64,000 nt of DNA from Gottfriedia luciferensis (GTDB lineage Bacteria > Bacillota > Bacilli > Bacillales > Bacillaceae_G), in the NCBI RefSeq assembly GCF_001712755.1, contig NZ_MDKC01000001.1, positions 62,001-126,000 of the forward strand. Reading direction: 5' to 3'. Below, piece by piece: positions 47,021-55,427 of the stretch. Each line of letters begins with the position of its first letter. Position 1 is the stretch's first letter. The position numbers were made by a program, and so were the translations under genes. The notes beneath the pieces were generated by a model. It was not told the origin of the DNA and did no database searches. It saw only the letters and a program-made list of their open reading frames with translations.

Positions 47021-47731
47021 GTGAATAATAATAGCATTCTAAACTGGATTCAATTTGGGAATACTAGTATTCCAAATATACTTCTCAGTCATTATTCTTC
47101 TTTAAGCATAAATGAAGAAGAACTAGTCATGATTCTACAGCTTTACTCTTTTCAACAACAAGGTCATACGTTTCCAACACCTACTCAATTAGCAAAGATT
47201 ATGTCAATAAATGAACAAAAATGTATGGAAGTTATTCGAGAACTTCTTAAAAAAGGTTTATTAGAAATTACGGAAGAAATTGACCATCAGAATTTACGAT
47301 GTGAGGCATACTCACTTTCTCCGTTATGGTTAAAATTAGTTGATTTGACCCAAAATGGTCAACAATCAAATGAAAAACATACGATTCCTTCAATTATTGA
47401 ACAAGAAGAGGAATCAATTTACTTAGTATTCGAAAAAGAATTTGGTAGATTATTGTCTCCTTTTGAGATTGAAACTTTAACAATGTGGATGGACCAAGAT
47501 GATCATAATGAAAAACTAATAAAAACTGCACTTAAAGAAGCAGTTATAAGTGGGAAATTAAATTTTCGTTATATAGATCGTATTCTTTTTGAGTGGAAGA
47601 AAAATGGAATAAAGCAAGTAGACCAAGCAATGAATTATAGTAAGCATTTTAGAAAAAAAGAAACAAGAGAACCACAAAACGAAACAAAGTATACAGGATC
47701 AATTCCTTTTTATAATTGGCTTGAAAAATAA
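47021..47731 (+). CDS. dnaD: DNA replication initiation protein DnaD
   Basis: DnaD acts in primosome assembly at oriC and at stalled forks. From GTG 47021 the protein is 236 residues; AGAGGTG at 47008-47014 sets this start rather than the ATG at 47003. The N-terminal winged helix (about 15-110, 'FPTPTQLAKIMS') is followed by the DnaD C-terminal domain (about 130-200) with 'FEKEFGRLLSPFEIETLTMWM'. It precedes nth, as in B. subtilis. Confidence 0.93.
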   Translation: MNNNSILNWIQFGNTSIPNILLSHYSSLSINEEELVMILQLYSFQQQGHTFPTPTQLAKIMSINEQKCMEVIRELLKKGLLEITEEIDHQNLRCEAYSLSPLWLKLVDLTQNGQQSNEKHTIPSIIEQEEESIYLVFEKEFGRLLSPFEIETLTMWMDQDDHNEKLIKTALKEAVISGKLNFRYIDRILFEWKKNGIKQVDQAMNYSKHFRKKETREPQNETKYTGSIPFYNWLEK

Positions 47732-47940
47732 AGCGAGGACATGCTCCTCGCTTTATTGTGTAAAAAATATACAAAAATTTGATTTTCAGACTGTCTGAAA
47801 GCGTTTGTCTTTCGAGGCGTGAAGCTTGGTGAGGAGCGGAGTTACCTTTAAATGGTAATGAGCACCGCAGACAGGCGAAACAACGAAGAAAGCGAGCGCT
47901 TGACGGGCAGTCTGAAGCGAGGACATGCTCCTCGCTTTTG
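47731..47940 (+). repeat. Structured repeat (family B) inside a duplicated terminator, between dnaD and nth
   Basis: The dnaD terminator (AAGCGAGGA/TCCTCGCTT, 24 bases at 47731-47754) is repeated exactly at 47915-47938. Between the copies lies an element at 47785-47916 with inverted ends TTCAGACTG (47785-47793) and CAGTCTGAA (47908-47916). The element contains a TTACC/GGTAA hairpin and is much richer in GC than its flanks. No ORF is present. This looks like a small non-autonomous mobile or REP-like element. Confidence 0.75.
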
Positions 47941-47961
47941 TTTAGTAAGGAGTGTTTTGAA

Positions 47962-48624
47962 ATGATGAATAAACAACAAATAAATGAGGTTCTTAATACA
48001 ATTGGTGATATGTTCCCCGATGCACATTGTGAATTAAACCATAAGAATCCGTTTGAATTAGTAGTAGCGGTTGCTTTATCCGCTCAATGTACTGATGTTT
48101 TAGTAAATAAAGTGACAAAAAATCTATTTGAAAAATATAAAGAACCACAAGATTATTTAAATGTTTCTTTAGAGGAATTACAAAATGATATTCGCTCAAT
48201 TGGACTTTTCAGGAACAAAGCAAAAAATATCCAAAAATTAAGTGAAATGATTATTAATGAATTTAATGGAGAAGTTCCACGTACAAGAGAAGAGCTCGTA
48301 AAATTGCCAGGTGTTGGTAGAAAGACTGCTAATGTAGTAATGTCAGTCGCATTTAACATTCCAGCAATCGCAGTAGATACTCATGTTGAAAGGGTTTCAA
48401 AAAGATTAGCTATATGCCGTTGGAAAGATTCTGTTTTAGAAGTAGAAGAGACATTAATGAAAAAAGTTCCAATCGAGGACTGGGGAGTAACTCATCATCG
48501 ACTCATATTTTTTGGTAGATACCATTGTAAAGCCCAAAGGCCGAGTTGTGAGGTATGTCCTTTACTTGATCTGTGTAGAGAAGGAAAAAAACGAATGAAA
48601 GTGAAGAAAGTAAATGACAAATAA
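47962..48624 (+). CDS. nth: Endonuclease III
   Basis: This base-excision repair glycosylase/AP lyase removes oxidised pyrimidines. The 220-residue protein has a helix-hairpin-helix 'LPGVGRKTANVVMSVAF' (with the catalytic lysine) and 'AVDTHVERVSKRL' with the catalytic aspartate. Four cysteines near the end (HC-x6-C-x2-C-x5-C) bind a 4Fe-4S cluster. AAGGAGTG at 47947-47954 fits ATG 47962. It overlaps ypoC by 11 bases. Confidence 0.95.
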   Translation: MMNKQQINEVLNTIGDMFPDAHCELNHKNPFELVVAVALSAQCTDVLVNKVTKNLFEKYKEPQDYLNVSLEELQNDIRSIGLFRNKAKNIQKLSEMIINEFNGEVPRTREELVKLPGVGRKTANVVMSVAFNIPAIAVDTHVERVSKRLAICRWKDSVLEVEETLMKKVPIEDWGVTHHRLIFFGRYHCKAQRPSCEVCPLLDLCREGKKRMKVKKVNDK

Positions 48625-49117
48625 TATTTATAAGGATTTTATTGTTGCGCCATTTTATAAAGACAATGGTAATGAACACAAAATGAATGAAGAAATTAAA
48701 ATTAAAAATAAACCGTTTTTTTATGAAAGCATTCAGATTCTAGATAATGAGAGCTTTAACATCCCGAATGAAAGTGATGAAATTATTAAAGAGATGTTTA
48801 ATGAATGGAAAGAGGAATCTGAACACATTTCTAATTACTTTAAACAACGGAATCGAAAACTTGCAAGTGAGCCGATGATAAGAGGGTTAGCTAATTTTAT
48901 ATCAATTCTTACATGGATTAATGGCCAAATGCTGCTTAATTTAAATAATTTATTACTTGAGTTAGATAAATTAAAAATAAAGCCAATTAATTTAGACGAG
49001 CGTATTAGTTTTTTATTAAATCAACCAGATCACTATCACTCATTCATTCAACTTTCGGGTTTATATACAGAGTTAGAAAAGCTTTATTATAAGCAAAAAA
49101 TAACCTCCTCAAAATGA
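48614..49117 (+). CDS. ypoC: YpoC-like protein
   Basis: This 167-residue soluble helical protein overlaps the end of nth by 11 bases and faces ponA, which matches ypoC in B. subtilis. It begins 'MTNNIYKDFIVAPFYKDNGN'. No catalytic motif is visible and the function is unknown. The stop codon lies in the loop of the downstream terminator. Confidence 0.75.
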   Translation: MTNNIYKDFIVAPFYKDNGNEHKMNEEIKIKNKPFFYESIQILDNESFNIPNESDEIIKEMFNEWKEESEHISNYFKQRNRKLASEPMIRGLANFISILTWINGQMLLNLNNLLLELDKLKIKPINLDERISFLLNQPDHYHSFIQLSGLYTELEKLYYKQKITSSK

Positions 49118-49130
49118 GGAGGCTTTTTTA
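49102..49130 (+). terminator. Intrinsic terminator after ypoC
   Basis: CCTCCTCA pairs with TGAGGAGG around an AAA loop and is followed by six T after one C. Confidence 0.9.
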
Positions 49131-49185
49131 GATTTAGAGATAATTGGTTATACTTAGGCTCCAATGTTTAGATTAGTTACATAGA

Positions 49186-49217
49186 AAAACCTCCTCAAAA
49201 AACGAGGAGGTTTTTAA
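49186..49217 (-). terminator. Intrinsic terminator after ponA
   Basis: On the minus strand CCTCCTC pairs with GAGGAGG and is followed by five T. It is nearly a second copy of the ypoC terminator 85 bases away. Confidence 0.85.
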
Positions 49218-49218
49218 T

Positions 49219-51972
49219 TTATGCAATAATATTACGTTCCAACTTATTAAATCGATTATTTGAGTATGAATCTGAGTTATACGAAGTTGGATTCGTATTA
49301 GTTGGTTTTGATGGTTTAGTTGGTTTTGTTGGATCTGGCGTAGTAGGTGGTGTAGTAGGATTTGTATTACCATCTCCAGTTCCGCCACCATTGCCATCAC
49401 CTGTACCAGTACCTGTGCCGTCACCAGTACCAGTACCCGTGCCGTCACCAGTACCCGTGCCGTCACCAGTACCAGTACCCGTGCCGTCACCAGTACCCGT
49501 GCCGTCACCAGTACCCGTGCCCGTGCCGTCACCAGTACCGTTACCGTTACCATTGCCATTGCCATTACCGTTGCCATTACCGTTGCCATTGCCATTACCG
49601 TTGCCATTACCGTTGCCATTACCGTTGCCATTACCGTTACCATTGCCATTATTATCAGCTGGTGGGGTAGTAGGCTCTTGGGTAGTAGTTAAATCGACTG
49701 TAACAGTAACCGCAGCACTCTTAGTATCGCCATTAGTTGCCACGATCGTAATTTTTACTTTGTTTCCAGCTACGATACCATTAATTTTTGCAGATGTTCC
49801 ATTTACTTTTTGAGTTTGGCCTTTAACACCGTTAATATCATAGTTTACTTCAAAAGTAGTAGAAGCAAGTAAGTTAGAAGGATACTGCCAATTTAACGAA
49901 ACACTGCTAGTTTTTTCATCATATTTCGCTGTAACACCTTTAGCTGGATCTAATGTATCTGGCGTTGGTAGATCATCCATTTTTTCGCCTCTAATATATA
50001 ATTCGTCTTGTACTTTTACAACTGAACTTGGTTTATGGAACTCTGAAGAAGGATCAGCTGTTGCTGCTAACATATCTCTAGCAATATATTTAGCTATATT
50101 TGTTGATGTTTTACTTAAATAATGACCTTGTTTATTTTTCTCATACCCAGTCCACACTGAAATAGTTACATCTGGAGTATAACCAACAAACCAACTATCA
50201 CGAGTTGCGTTTGAAGGGAAGCCATATTTGTCTTTTACTTCTTGTGGGTAGTTTGTAGTACCAGTTTTACCTGCCATATCAAGTCCAGGTACATTAGCTC
50301 TACCACCCGTACCACCTGGAGCTTTAACAACGTCACGTAGCATATCTGTAATCATATATGCAGTGTAATCGCTCATTGCTTGTTTTGGTTCAGGAGCTAA
50401 TACTTTTTCAGTTTTATCTTGATAGATTATTTTTGTAACAGCATGTGGTTTTATATATACACCGCCATTACCGAAGGCTGCATATGCACCTGCCATATCC
50501 ATCGCAGATACACCTGTAAATCCACCGATTGCATGAGACTCATAAAAACTGTCCTTTTGGAAGTTAAATCCAAGTCCGTTACCAAATTCACGTGATTTAT
50601 CTAATCCAACTTGCTGCATTGTTTTTAATGCAGGAATATTTCTTGAACCGATTAACGCCTTACGAATCGATAATTTACCTTTATATGATTTATCAGCGTT
50701 TCGAATAGGTGTCCCATCAGAATATTGATATGGCTCATCAACAAGTTGATGATTAGTAGACCATTTTAAATATTGTATCGCAGGACCATAGTCTAGGATT
50801 GGTTTAATAGTTGATCCAGGTTGTCTTTTAATATCTGTTGCAAAATTTAGACCACCACTTGTTGTGTTTCTTCCAGCACCTACAGCTTTAATTTCACCTG
50901 TTTTAGTATCAGTTAATACAAAACCAGTTTGGAAATCATCACTTGGATAAAAATCAGATCCACGATTAATGATTTCATCTGCTTTAGCTTGCGCTTTTGG
51001 ATCTAAAGTTGTTTCAATTGTTAATCCATCTGTATTTATATCTGCATCACCGTATTTTTTTACCTCATCCATAACGACATCAATGAATGCTTGATACTTT
51101 GTTTGACCACTTTCATGAACTTTAACTATTGATTTCTCTGGAATTGCTTTTGCATTAGCATATTGTTCATTTGTTATATATCCATATTTTTTCATCTGGC
51201 TTAAAACAACATTTCTTCTAGCTTCTGATTCAGCCGGATGTTTTGCTGGATTGTAGTTATTTGGACTTTGTACCATACCAGCAAGTGTAGCTGCTTCAGG
51301 TAATGTGATTTTTGATAAATCTTTACTAAAATATGTTTCACTTGCTTTTGCTACACCATAAACTCCACGGCCTTTTAAACCATTTGAGAAGTAAACTTTA
51401 TTTAAATACATTTCTAAAATTTGTTGTTTAGAATATTTTTGTTCAAGCTGGAATGATAAATACCATTCTTGTACTTTACGTTTAATTGTTTTTTGTGGAG
51501 ACAAGAATGAGTTTTTGACAACTTGTTGAGTAATCGTACTACCACCTTGTGATCCAAATCCACCAGTAATATTGGCTAAAACTGCGCCAAGCACACGGCG
51601 GATATCAACACCTTTATGTTTATAAAAACGTACGTCCTCAGTAGCAATAAATGCATCTTCTACTACTTTAGGAATCTCGTTATATGAAACTTTCGTTCTT
51701 TGTTCAGTTCCTAGCTCAGCAATAACATTCCCATTTTTATCTAGTATCGTAGACGATAAAGGTACTTTAAGCTTTGATTCATCAAGTTTAGGTGCATCAC
51801 TTACTAAATAATAGAAAGTTCCAACTCCCCCAAGAATACAAAGTACAGCTAAAGTTAATATTGATAAAGTAATCTTTTTCCATAAACCTTCACGTTTTTT
51901 TGGTTTGACATTTGAAGGCTTTTCCATTTCCATTTGTTTTCGTTCTTGTCGTGAACTATACTCTTTTGCCAT
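49219..51972 (-). CDS. ponA: Penicillin-binding protein 1A/1B (PonA), bifunctional transglycosylase/transpeptidase
   Basis: This class A PBP makes and cross-links peptidoglycan. With ATG 51972 (AGGAG upstream) it has 917 residues: basic cytoplasmic N-terminus, one membrane helix (about 35-58), GT51 domain with 'FIATEDVRFYKHKGVD' (catalytic Glu), then a transpeptidase domain with 'STIK', 'SRN' and 'KTGTT'. A fibronectin type III-like domain (about 690-775) follows, then a very long repetitive tail: about 20 Gly-Asn pairs, then Gly-Thr-Gly-Asp repeats, then Pro/Thr/Lys. It is downstream of recU, as in the B. subtilis recU-ponA operon. Confidence 0.95.
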   Translation of the reverse strand: MAKEYSSRQERKQMEMEKPSNVKPKKREGLWKKITLSILTLAVLCILGGVGTFYYLVSDAPKLDESKLKVPLSSTILDKNGNVIAELGTEQRTKVSYNEIPKVVEDAFIATEDVRFYKHKGVDIRRVLGAVLANITGGFGSQGGSTITQQVVKNSFLSPQKTIKRKVQEWYLSFQLEQKYSKQQILEMYLNKVYFSNGLKGRGVYGVAKASETYFSKDLSKITLPEAATLAGMVQSPNNYNPAKHPAESEARRNVVLSQMKKYGYITNEQYANAKAIPEKSIVKVHESGQTKYQAFIDVVMDEVKKYGDADINTDGLTIETTLDPKAQAKADEIINRGSDFYPSDDFQTGFVLTDTKTGEIKAVGAGRNTTSGGLNFATDIKRQPGSTIKPILDYGPAIQYLKWSTNHQLVDEPYQYSDGTPIRNADKSYKGKLSIRKALIGSRNIPALKTMQQVGLDKSREFGNGLGFNFQKDSFYESHAIGGFTGVSAMDMAGAYAAFGNGGVYIKPHAVTKIIYQDKTEKVLAPEPKQAMSDYTAYMITDMLRDVVKAPGGTGGRANVPGLDMAGKTGTTNYPQEVKDKYGFPSNATRDSWFVGYTPDVTISVWTGYEKNKQGHYLSKTSTNIAKYIARDMLAATADPSSEFHKPSSVVKVQDELYIRGEKMDDLPTPDTLDPAKGVTAKYDEKTSSVSLNWQYPSNLLASTTFEVNYDINGVKGQTQKVNGTSAKINGIVAGNKVKITIVATNGDTKSAAVTVTVDLTTTQEPTTPPADNNGNGNGNGNGNGNGNGNGNGNGNGNGNGNGNGNGNGNGTGDGTGTGTGDGTGTGDGTGTGTGDGTGTGDGTGTGTGDGTGTGTGDGNGGGTGDGNTNPTTPPTTPDPTKPTKPSKPTNTNPTSYNSDSYSNNRFNKLERNIIA
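49385..49657 (-). repeat. Coding tandem repeats in the PonA tail
   Basis: The region is built from short units of 6 bases (encoding Gly-Asn) between about 49530 and 49657, and from 12- and 18-base units (encoding Gly-Thr-Gly-Asp blocks) between about 49390 and 49530. Units are near identical, so copy number is likely to vary between strains. Confidence 0.9.
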
Positions 51973-52022
51973 TTTTTTGTTTCTCCTGCCTTTCAAATGA
52001 ACTTAATGAAATTATTAAAATA

Positions 52023-52634
52023 TTAAATTACAAAAAGTTCATCGATACATTTTAAGTAAGGAACAATGATTGGATAACTTGGTTTAAGTAATGTTCCATA
52101 CTCTTTGCATTCTTCTCTAGAAATTGATTTTCTTCCACCATCTGTTTGCCTTTTCCAAAAGGTAAGAATATCAGTTGCTTTCATAAAATAAATTTCATTA
52201 TATAATGAAAATTTTAATATGACAAACGAAATTCCACCATGATTCAGTACATTTTCCATATGCTCTATTTGGTGTAAATGGAAATTTTGTAAAGGAAAAC
52301 TAGTTTTATTATTGGTTTCCTTAGCTTCAAAATCAATATACTTCCCTTTATAGATGCCATTATAATCGGTAGTTGATGGTTGCTTAAAATAGGCTTCTCT
52401 AATGACTGCAGCACTTCTTTTTGGATAGTCTACTTTTACGATTTGTACAGGTGTTGGTTTTTTATGTATGTTTGCGATGTTATTTGATAAATAATACGTA
52501 TTAGTAGCATTTAAATCATCTTCAAGGGACATTCCGCGATTACTATAAGTATTATTTGATTTTACTTGCATTTCGTTATTTTTTTGATTTTTTTGAACTA
52601 CATTATTTCTTCGATTTGGGTAACTTATTGTCAT
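52023..52634 (-). CDS. recU: Holliday junction resolvase RecU
   Basis: RecU cleaves Holliday junctions and modulates RecA. The 203-residue protein has the nuclease core '[20 protein letters not shown]' (about residues 86-105, acidic triad plus lysine) and 'GISFVILKF'. The N-terminus '[10 protein letters not shown]' is typical. It lies 50 bases upstream of ponA on the same strand, the conserved pairing in Firmicutes. A LexA-like sequence overlaps its promoter region. Confidence 0.95.
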   Translation of the reverse strand: MTISYPNRRNNVVQKNQKNNEMQVKSNNTYSNRGMSLEDDLNATNTYYLSNNIANIHKKPTPVQIVKVDYPKRSAAVIREAYFKQPSTTDYNGIYKGKYIDFEAKETNNKTSFPLQNFHLHQIEHMENVLNHGGISFVILKFSLYNEIYFMKATDILTFWKRQTDGGRKSISREECKEYGTLLKPSYPIIVPYLKCIDELFVI

Positions 52635-52669
52635 AAAACCAACTCCAACTTAATTTACATACAACTCGT

Positions 52670-52694
52670 ATTATAGCACTAAAACAGATGTTCG
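52670..52694 (-). promoter_or_regulatory. recU promoter with LexA (SOS)-like box
   Basis: On the minus strand TATAAT is at 52675-52670 and CGAACATCTGTTTT at 52694-52681, matching 12 of 14 positions of the Gram-positive LexA consensus CGAACRNRYGTTYC. The -35 is poor. SOS control of recU-ponA is inferred only. Confidence 0.4.
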
Positions 52695-52728
52695 TGTAAA
52701 AAAATACCAGATTGCTTGGGGTGAGTCA

Positions 52729-53736
52729 ATGAATGCAAACCATGAAAGCTGGAAAGGTTTCATAAAAAAAAGAAGGGAAGCTCAAAATTTATCACAGGAA
52801 GAAGCAAAACTTATAGATTTAATAAAGAAAGAAACAGTAAAATATAATGCAGATAATATTTCCAGAACGATTGCATACCAAGAATATTTTTTAAGACAAA
52901 GTGAAATAGAGTGGTCTTTTCTTGCAAGTATGGTGTCGCGTAATGCAGGCTATAACATGACTGATTTGGAAAACGAATTATTCGTTAATGGTTTAAGTGT
53001 AAAACAAAGAAAACAGCTTTTTATGACATATGAACGGGCAAATTGGATTATTTTTTTAGATGCATTCCCACAATTGCTTCTATTTGAATATTCAAGAGTG
53101 AAAAATAAACCATTATTTTATTTATTGAAATATTTTTCAGTATCTAGTTTTATGGAAATTGAATGGGAGAAATATTGGACGGATCGTGATAAGAAAAGAC
53201 TAGTTTATTCATTGATTATTAATGAACAAAATATGATTGAAAGACCAGTCATTCAAAATAAATTTTTTAAAAGTGAAGTTTTTAATTCTTTAGCATTTAA
53301 ACTACAAGAACAATTAAAACTTAGTTATGTTATATTTCCAACTAGAAATGGTGAACTTTATGGACTTGGTGTTTACCAATTTGAAGATTTAACGAAAAGG
53401 ATTCAAATTGGTAAACGATTATATTCAATTTTATTTCATGAGGACTTACACAATGAATTTATCGATTTTGCTAAGCATACTATACACACAGGCAGTAGAA
53501 ATGATTATGAAGGGTTAGTTGGAATTACAAGTTCAAATAATCCGAAATTAAGAGATGTTTATCCAATAATTCCTCACACGAGAACGATTGAGGATGATTG
53601 GTATACAAATAGTAAAATTTTAAATGAATGGTATGAATATGAGGAAGTTATTAATGGAGATAGTTTTAAGCAATCTTTTTTAATAAAGCAAGAGCTGCTT
53701 GGTTCATTGTTAAAATTGAAATCGATCTTTCAATAA
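52729..53736 (+). CDS. yppC: YppC-like protein (DUF2515 family)
   Basis: This 335-residue protein has no signal peptide and is divergent from recU, as yppC is in B. subtilis. The segments 'NISRTIAYQEYFLRQSEIEWSFLASMVSRNAGYNMTDLE' (about 41-79) and 'FHEDLHNEFIDFAKHTIHTGSRNDYE' are characteristic of DUF2515. No enzyme motif is clear. TGGGGTGAG precedes the ATG. Function unknown. Confidence 0.85.
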   Translation: MNANHESWKGFIKKRREAQNLSQEEAKLIDLIKKETVKYNADNISRTIAYQEYFLRQSEIEWSFLASMVSRNAGYNMTDLENELFVNGLSVKQRKQLFMTYERANWIIFLDAFPQLLLFEYSRVKNKPLFYLLKYFSVSSFMEIEWEKYWTDRDKKRLVYSLIINEQNMIERPVIQNKFFKSEVFNSLAFKLQEQLKLSYVIFPTRNGELYGLGVYQFEDLTKRIQIGKRLYSILFHEDLHNEFIDFAKHTIHTGSRNDYEGLVGITSSNNPKLRDVYPIIPHTRTIEDDWYTNSKILNEWYEYEEVINGDSFKQSFLIKQELLGSLLKLKSIFQ

Positions 53737-53792
53737 AAATGTTAGCTTTTTTCTCTTGATGTTGAAAAACAATCTTATCAATAATAATTATC

Positions 53793-53967
53793 AAATTTTC
53801 GTAAAAGGAGTAGAGTGATGTTGATTTCCATTACAGGATGCTCGCTTTCCATGGGGCGAGATTCTTTAGCCTCCTCGGCAAGCCTGCGGGGTCTCAGCCT
53901 TCCTGCATATCCCATAGGAGTCGAGCATCCCTCCATTCCAATCAACTAATTCATCAAAAGAAGTCTG
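53793..53967 (-). repeat. Dispersed structured intergenic repeat, family A, copy 3 (inverted)
   Basis: The reverse complement is about 90 percent identical by eye to copy 1 across its full length, including the 'AGACTT...GATGAAT' left part and both GTTGATT and AATCAAC ends. It lies in the 53737-54357 gap, which otherwise shows only AT-rich sequence and the sspM terminator. Confidence 0.85.
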
Positions 53968-54261
53968 TGATAAGAACATAATTTAATATCCTTTACTTAG
54001 TGTAACAGTTTAAAAATCAGTTTTTAAGTCGCTTGAGATTGAACATCAACCTATAAACTAATCATTTAAAACGATATACCTAAAATTTGCTCTTTATATT
54101 TTTAATTTCCTAAAAAACAATTACTATAGTTTGTTGGTATATTAAAACTTTTGAAGCACATGAACATTTAATATGGTTAATAACTATAAAAAAAAAATTT
54201 AACATCAATACTATCCCAAAATTTTGTTATACCTATAGACAGTTTTATATTTCAACACCCT

Positions 54262-54306
54262 GAGAAAAAAAAGCTAGCACACAAATGCTAGCTTTTTTTT
54301 TTTTAA
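54262..54306. terminator. Strong hairpin with A and T runs, terminator of the sspM-like gene
   Basis: AAAAAAAGCTAGCA pairs with TGCTAGCTTTTTTT, with long A and T runs on the two sides. It can act for minus-strand transcripts from the sspM-like gene. Confidence 0.85.
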
Positions 54307-54357
54307 TCGATTTTTCAATAGAAAGAATGTTAATCAAATTCGAGTAGTTCCCTATGT

Positions 54358-54459
54358 TTATGTAGCTGGGAAATTAGGGCCATCTAATTTTGGATTACCA
54401 GTTTGCTGATTTTTACTTTTTTCTTGTTTTTTCTTTTTTTCATTTTTGTTTTTTGCCAT
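54358..54459 (-). CDS. sspM: SspM-like small acid-soluble spore protein
   Basis: This is a 33-residue, very lysine-rich minus-strand protein starting 'MAKNKNEKKKKQEKSKNQQT' and ending 'KLDGPNFPAT'. The C-terminus resembles the 'KLGGPNRPST' ending of B. subtilis SspM, whose gene lies among the ypp genes at this locus. GGAGGTG sits upstream of the ATG on the minus strand. Expected expression is in the forespore, though I cannot fix a sigma-G promoter. Confidence 0.65.
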   Translation of the reverse strand: MAKNKNEKKKKQEKSKNQQTGNPKLDGPNFPAT

Positions 54460-54663
54460 TTGAAACACCTCCATGTAATATACCTTTCCCATTTCTGTTC
54501 CACGTTACAAGTTTTTTTGTCGAAATTATAGACGAAAATAACTTTATTCACTTTGTTTAGCGAAATAGTTCTAGTTTTGTCACTAGGGAAGGAGGTAGAT
54601 GAACTATTGTTGAATTTATCTTGTAAAGAAAATTTAGAAAATTAGGAAGAGGAGTTGAACTGT

Positions 54664-54915
54664 ATGGAGTTAATTCAAAGAGAAGATTTTTTTCGAGCAA
54701 TTGATGAATTTTTAAATGAGGTTGAATTTATTGAGCACTCCTTAGCTTTAAGAATTGATCAAAAATGTGATGAAGAAAAGAATTTACTTTTAAATAAGAT
54801 CCAGTCAACAACAGTGCATCTTCATCATTTTGAAAAGAAAGTAAGTCAAGCAAAAGAGGGTGGTAGTTGGATATCAACACCATTTTTAGGAAGACAACTA
54901 GCATTTAATATTTAA
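54664..54915 (+). CDS. Conserved-looking small helical protein in the ypp cluster
   Basis: This 83-residue protein begins 'MELIQREDFFRAIDEFLNEV'. It is charged and helical, possibly a coiled coil, with histidine-rich 'TVHLHHFEKK' and a final 'FLGRQLAFNI'. GAAGAGGAG at 54646-54654 sets ATG 54664. The location corresponds to yppD/yppE in B. subtilis but I cannot confirm homology to either. Confidence 0.55.
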   Translation: MELIQREDFFRAIDEFLNEVEFIEHSLALRIDQKCDEEKNLLLNKIQSTTVHLHHFEKKVSQAKEGGSWISTPFLGRQLAFNI

Positions 54916-54976
54916 TAAATATAGATAAAAGTAAAACATATTTGTTTTGAATGAAGGGCTATTAGAATAATGGAAT

Positions 54977-55027
54977 GAAATAAAGCGATACACTTTTACA
55001 ATTTAGTAAATGTGTATCGCTTTATTT
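54977..55027. terminator. Bidirectional terminator between the small protein gene and yppF
   Basis: AAATAAAGCGATACAC pairs with GTGTATCGCTTTATTT, 16 base pairs, around a short loop. Confidence 0.9.
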
Positions 55028-55051
55028 CTTATAATATTATATTTCCGATTA

Positions 55052-55228
55052 CTAAATTGGTTTACAAGCGCCAAATAGTTCAAGTTCTTTAACTAATTCT
55101 CTGTAATGTTGAATAGTAACCTCACCATTTAGGTAATTTTGTTGTAAAAAGTCCATTAATTGATTAAAGTCAGTTGGTTCGAAACTTTTAGATGAAATAA
55201 ACTTGCTCTTTAATTCTTGTAAAGTCAT
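55052..55228 (-). CDS. yppF: YppF-like small protein
   Basis: This 58-residue minus-strand protein begins 'MTLQELKSKFISSKSFEPTD' and contains 'FLQQNYLNGEVTIQHYRELVKELE'. That agrees with the YppF family (two helices with the 'YLNxEIxIxxYRxLxxELE' pattern). AGGGGTAAT precedes the ATG on the minus strand. Function unknown. It shares a terminator with the preceding gene. Confidence 0.8.
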   Translation of the reverse strand: MTLQELKSKFISSKSFEPTDFNQLMDFLQQNYLNGEVTIQHYRELVKELELFGACKPI

Positions 55229-55427
55229 TATTACCCCTCCAACATTAAAATTTAATTAACAACTTGTATAACTAAATAAAATGTACCATAAATATTTAAA
55301 ATTTAAATTTTTTTAAAAATTTAAACTTCCGACATATTATGACAAATAGCGCATATGATAATAGAAGTAACAGAATAGGCATTTGTAACATATTTATAAA
55401 TGAGAAAACTTAAATGGATGTGAGAAT

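Noticed and set aside
49385-49657. Regular direct repeats resembling a CRISPR array
   Set aside because: Units are 6 to 18 bases without unique spacers, and they encode the PonA tail in frame.
49362-49813. Long open frames on the opposite strand of the ponA tail, rich in Pro-Val-Pro or His-Cys-Arg repeats
   Set aside because: They are by-products of the short repeats in ponA and have no ribosome sites or plausible composition.
53779-53793. Fur-box-like sequence (CAATAATAATTATCA)
   Set aside because: It mismatches at the two first positions, lies in AT-rich DNA where such matches are expected, and has no target gene.
53737-54357. Search for a hidden gene in the gap after yppC
   Set aside because: Only the inverted family A repeat, AT-rich sequence and a terminator are visible; no frame with a ribosome site.
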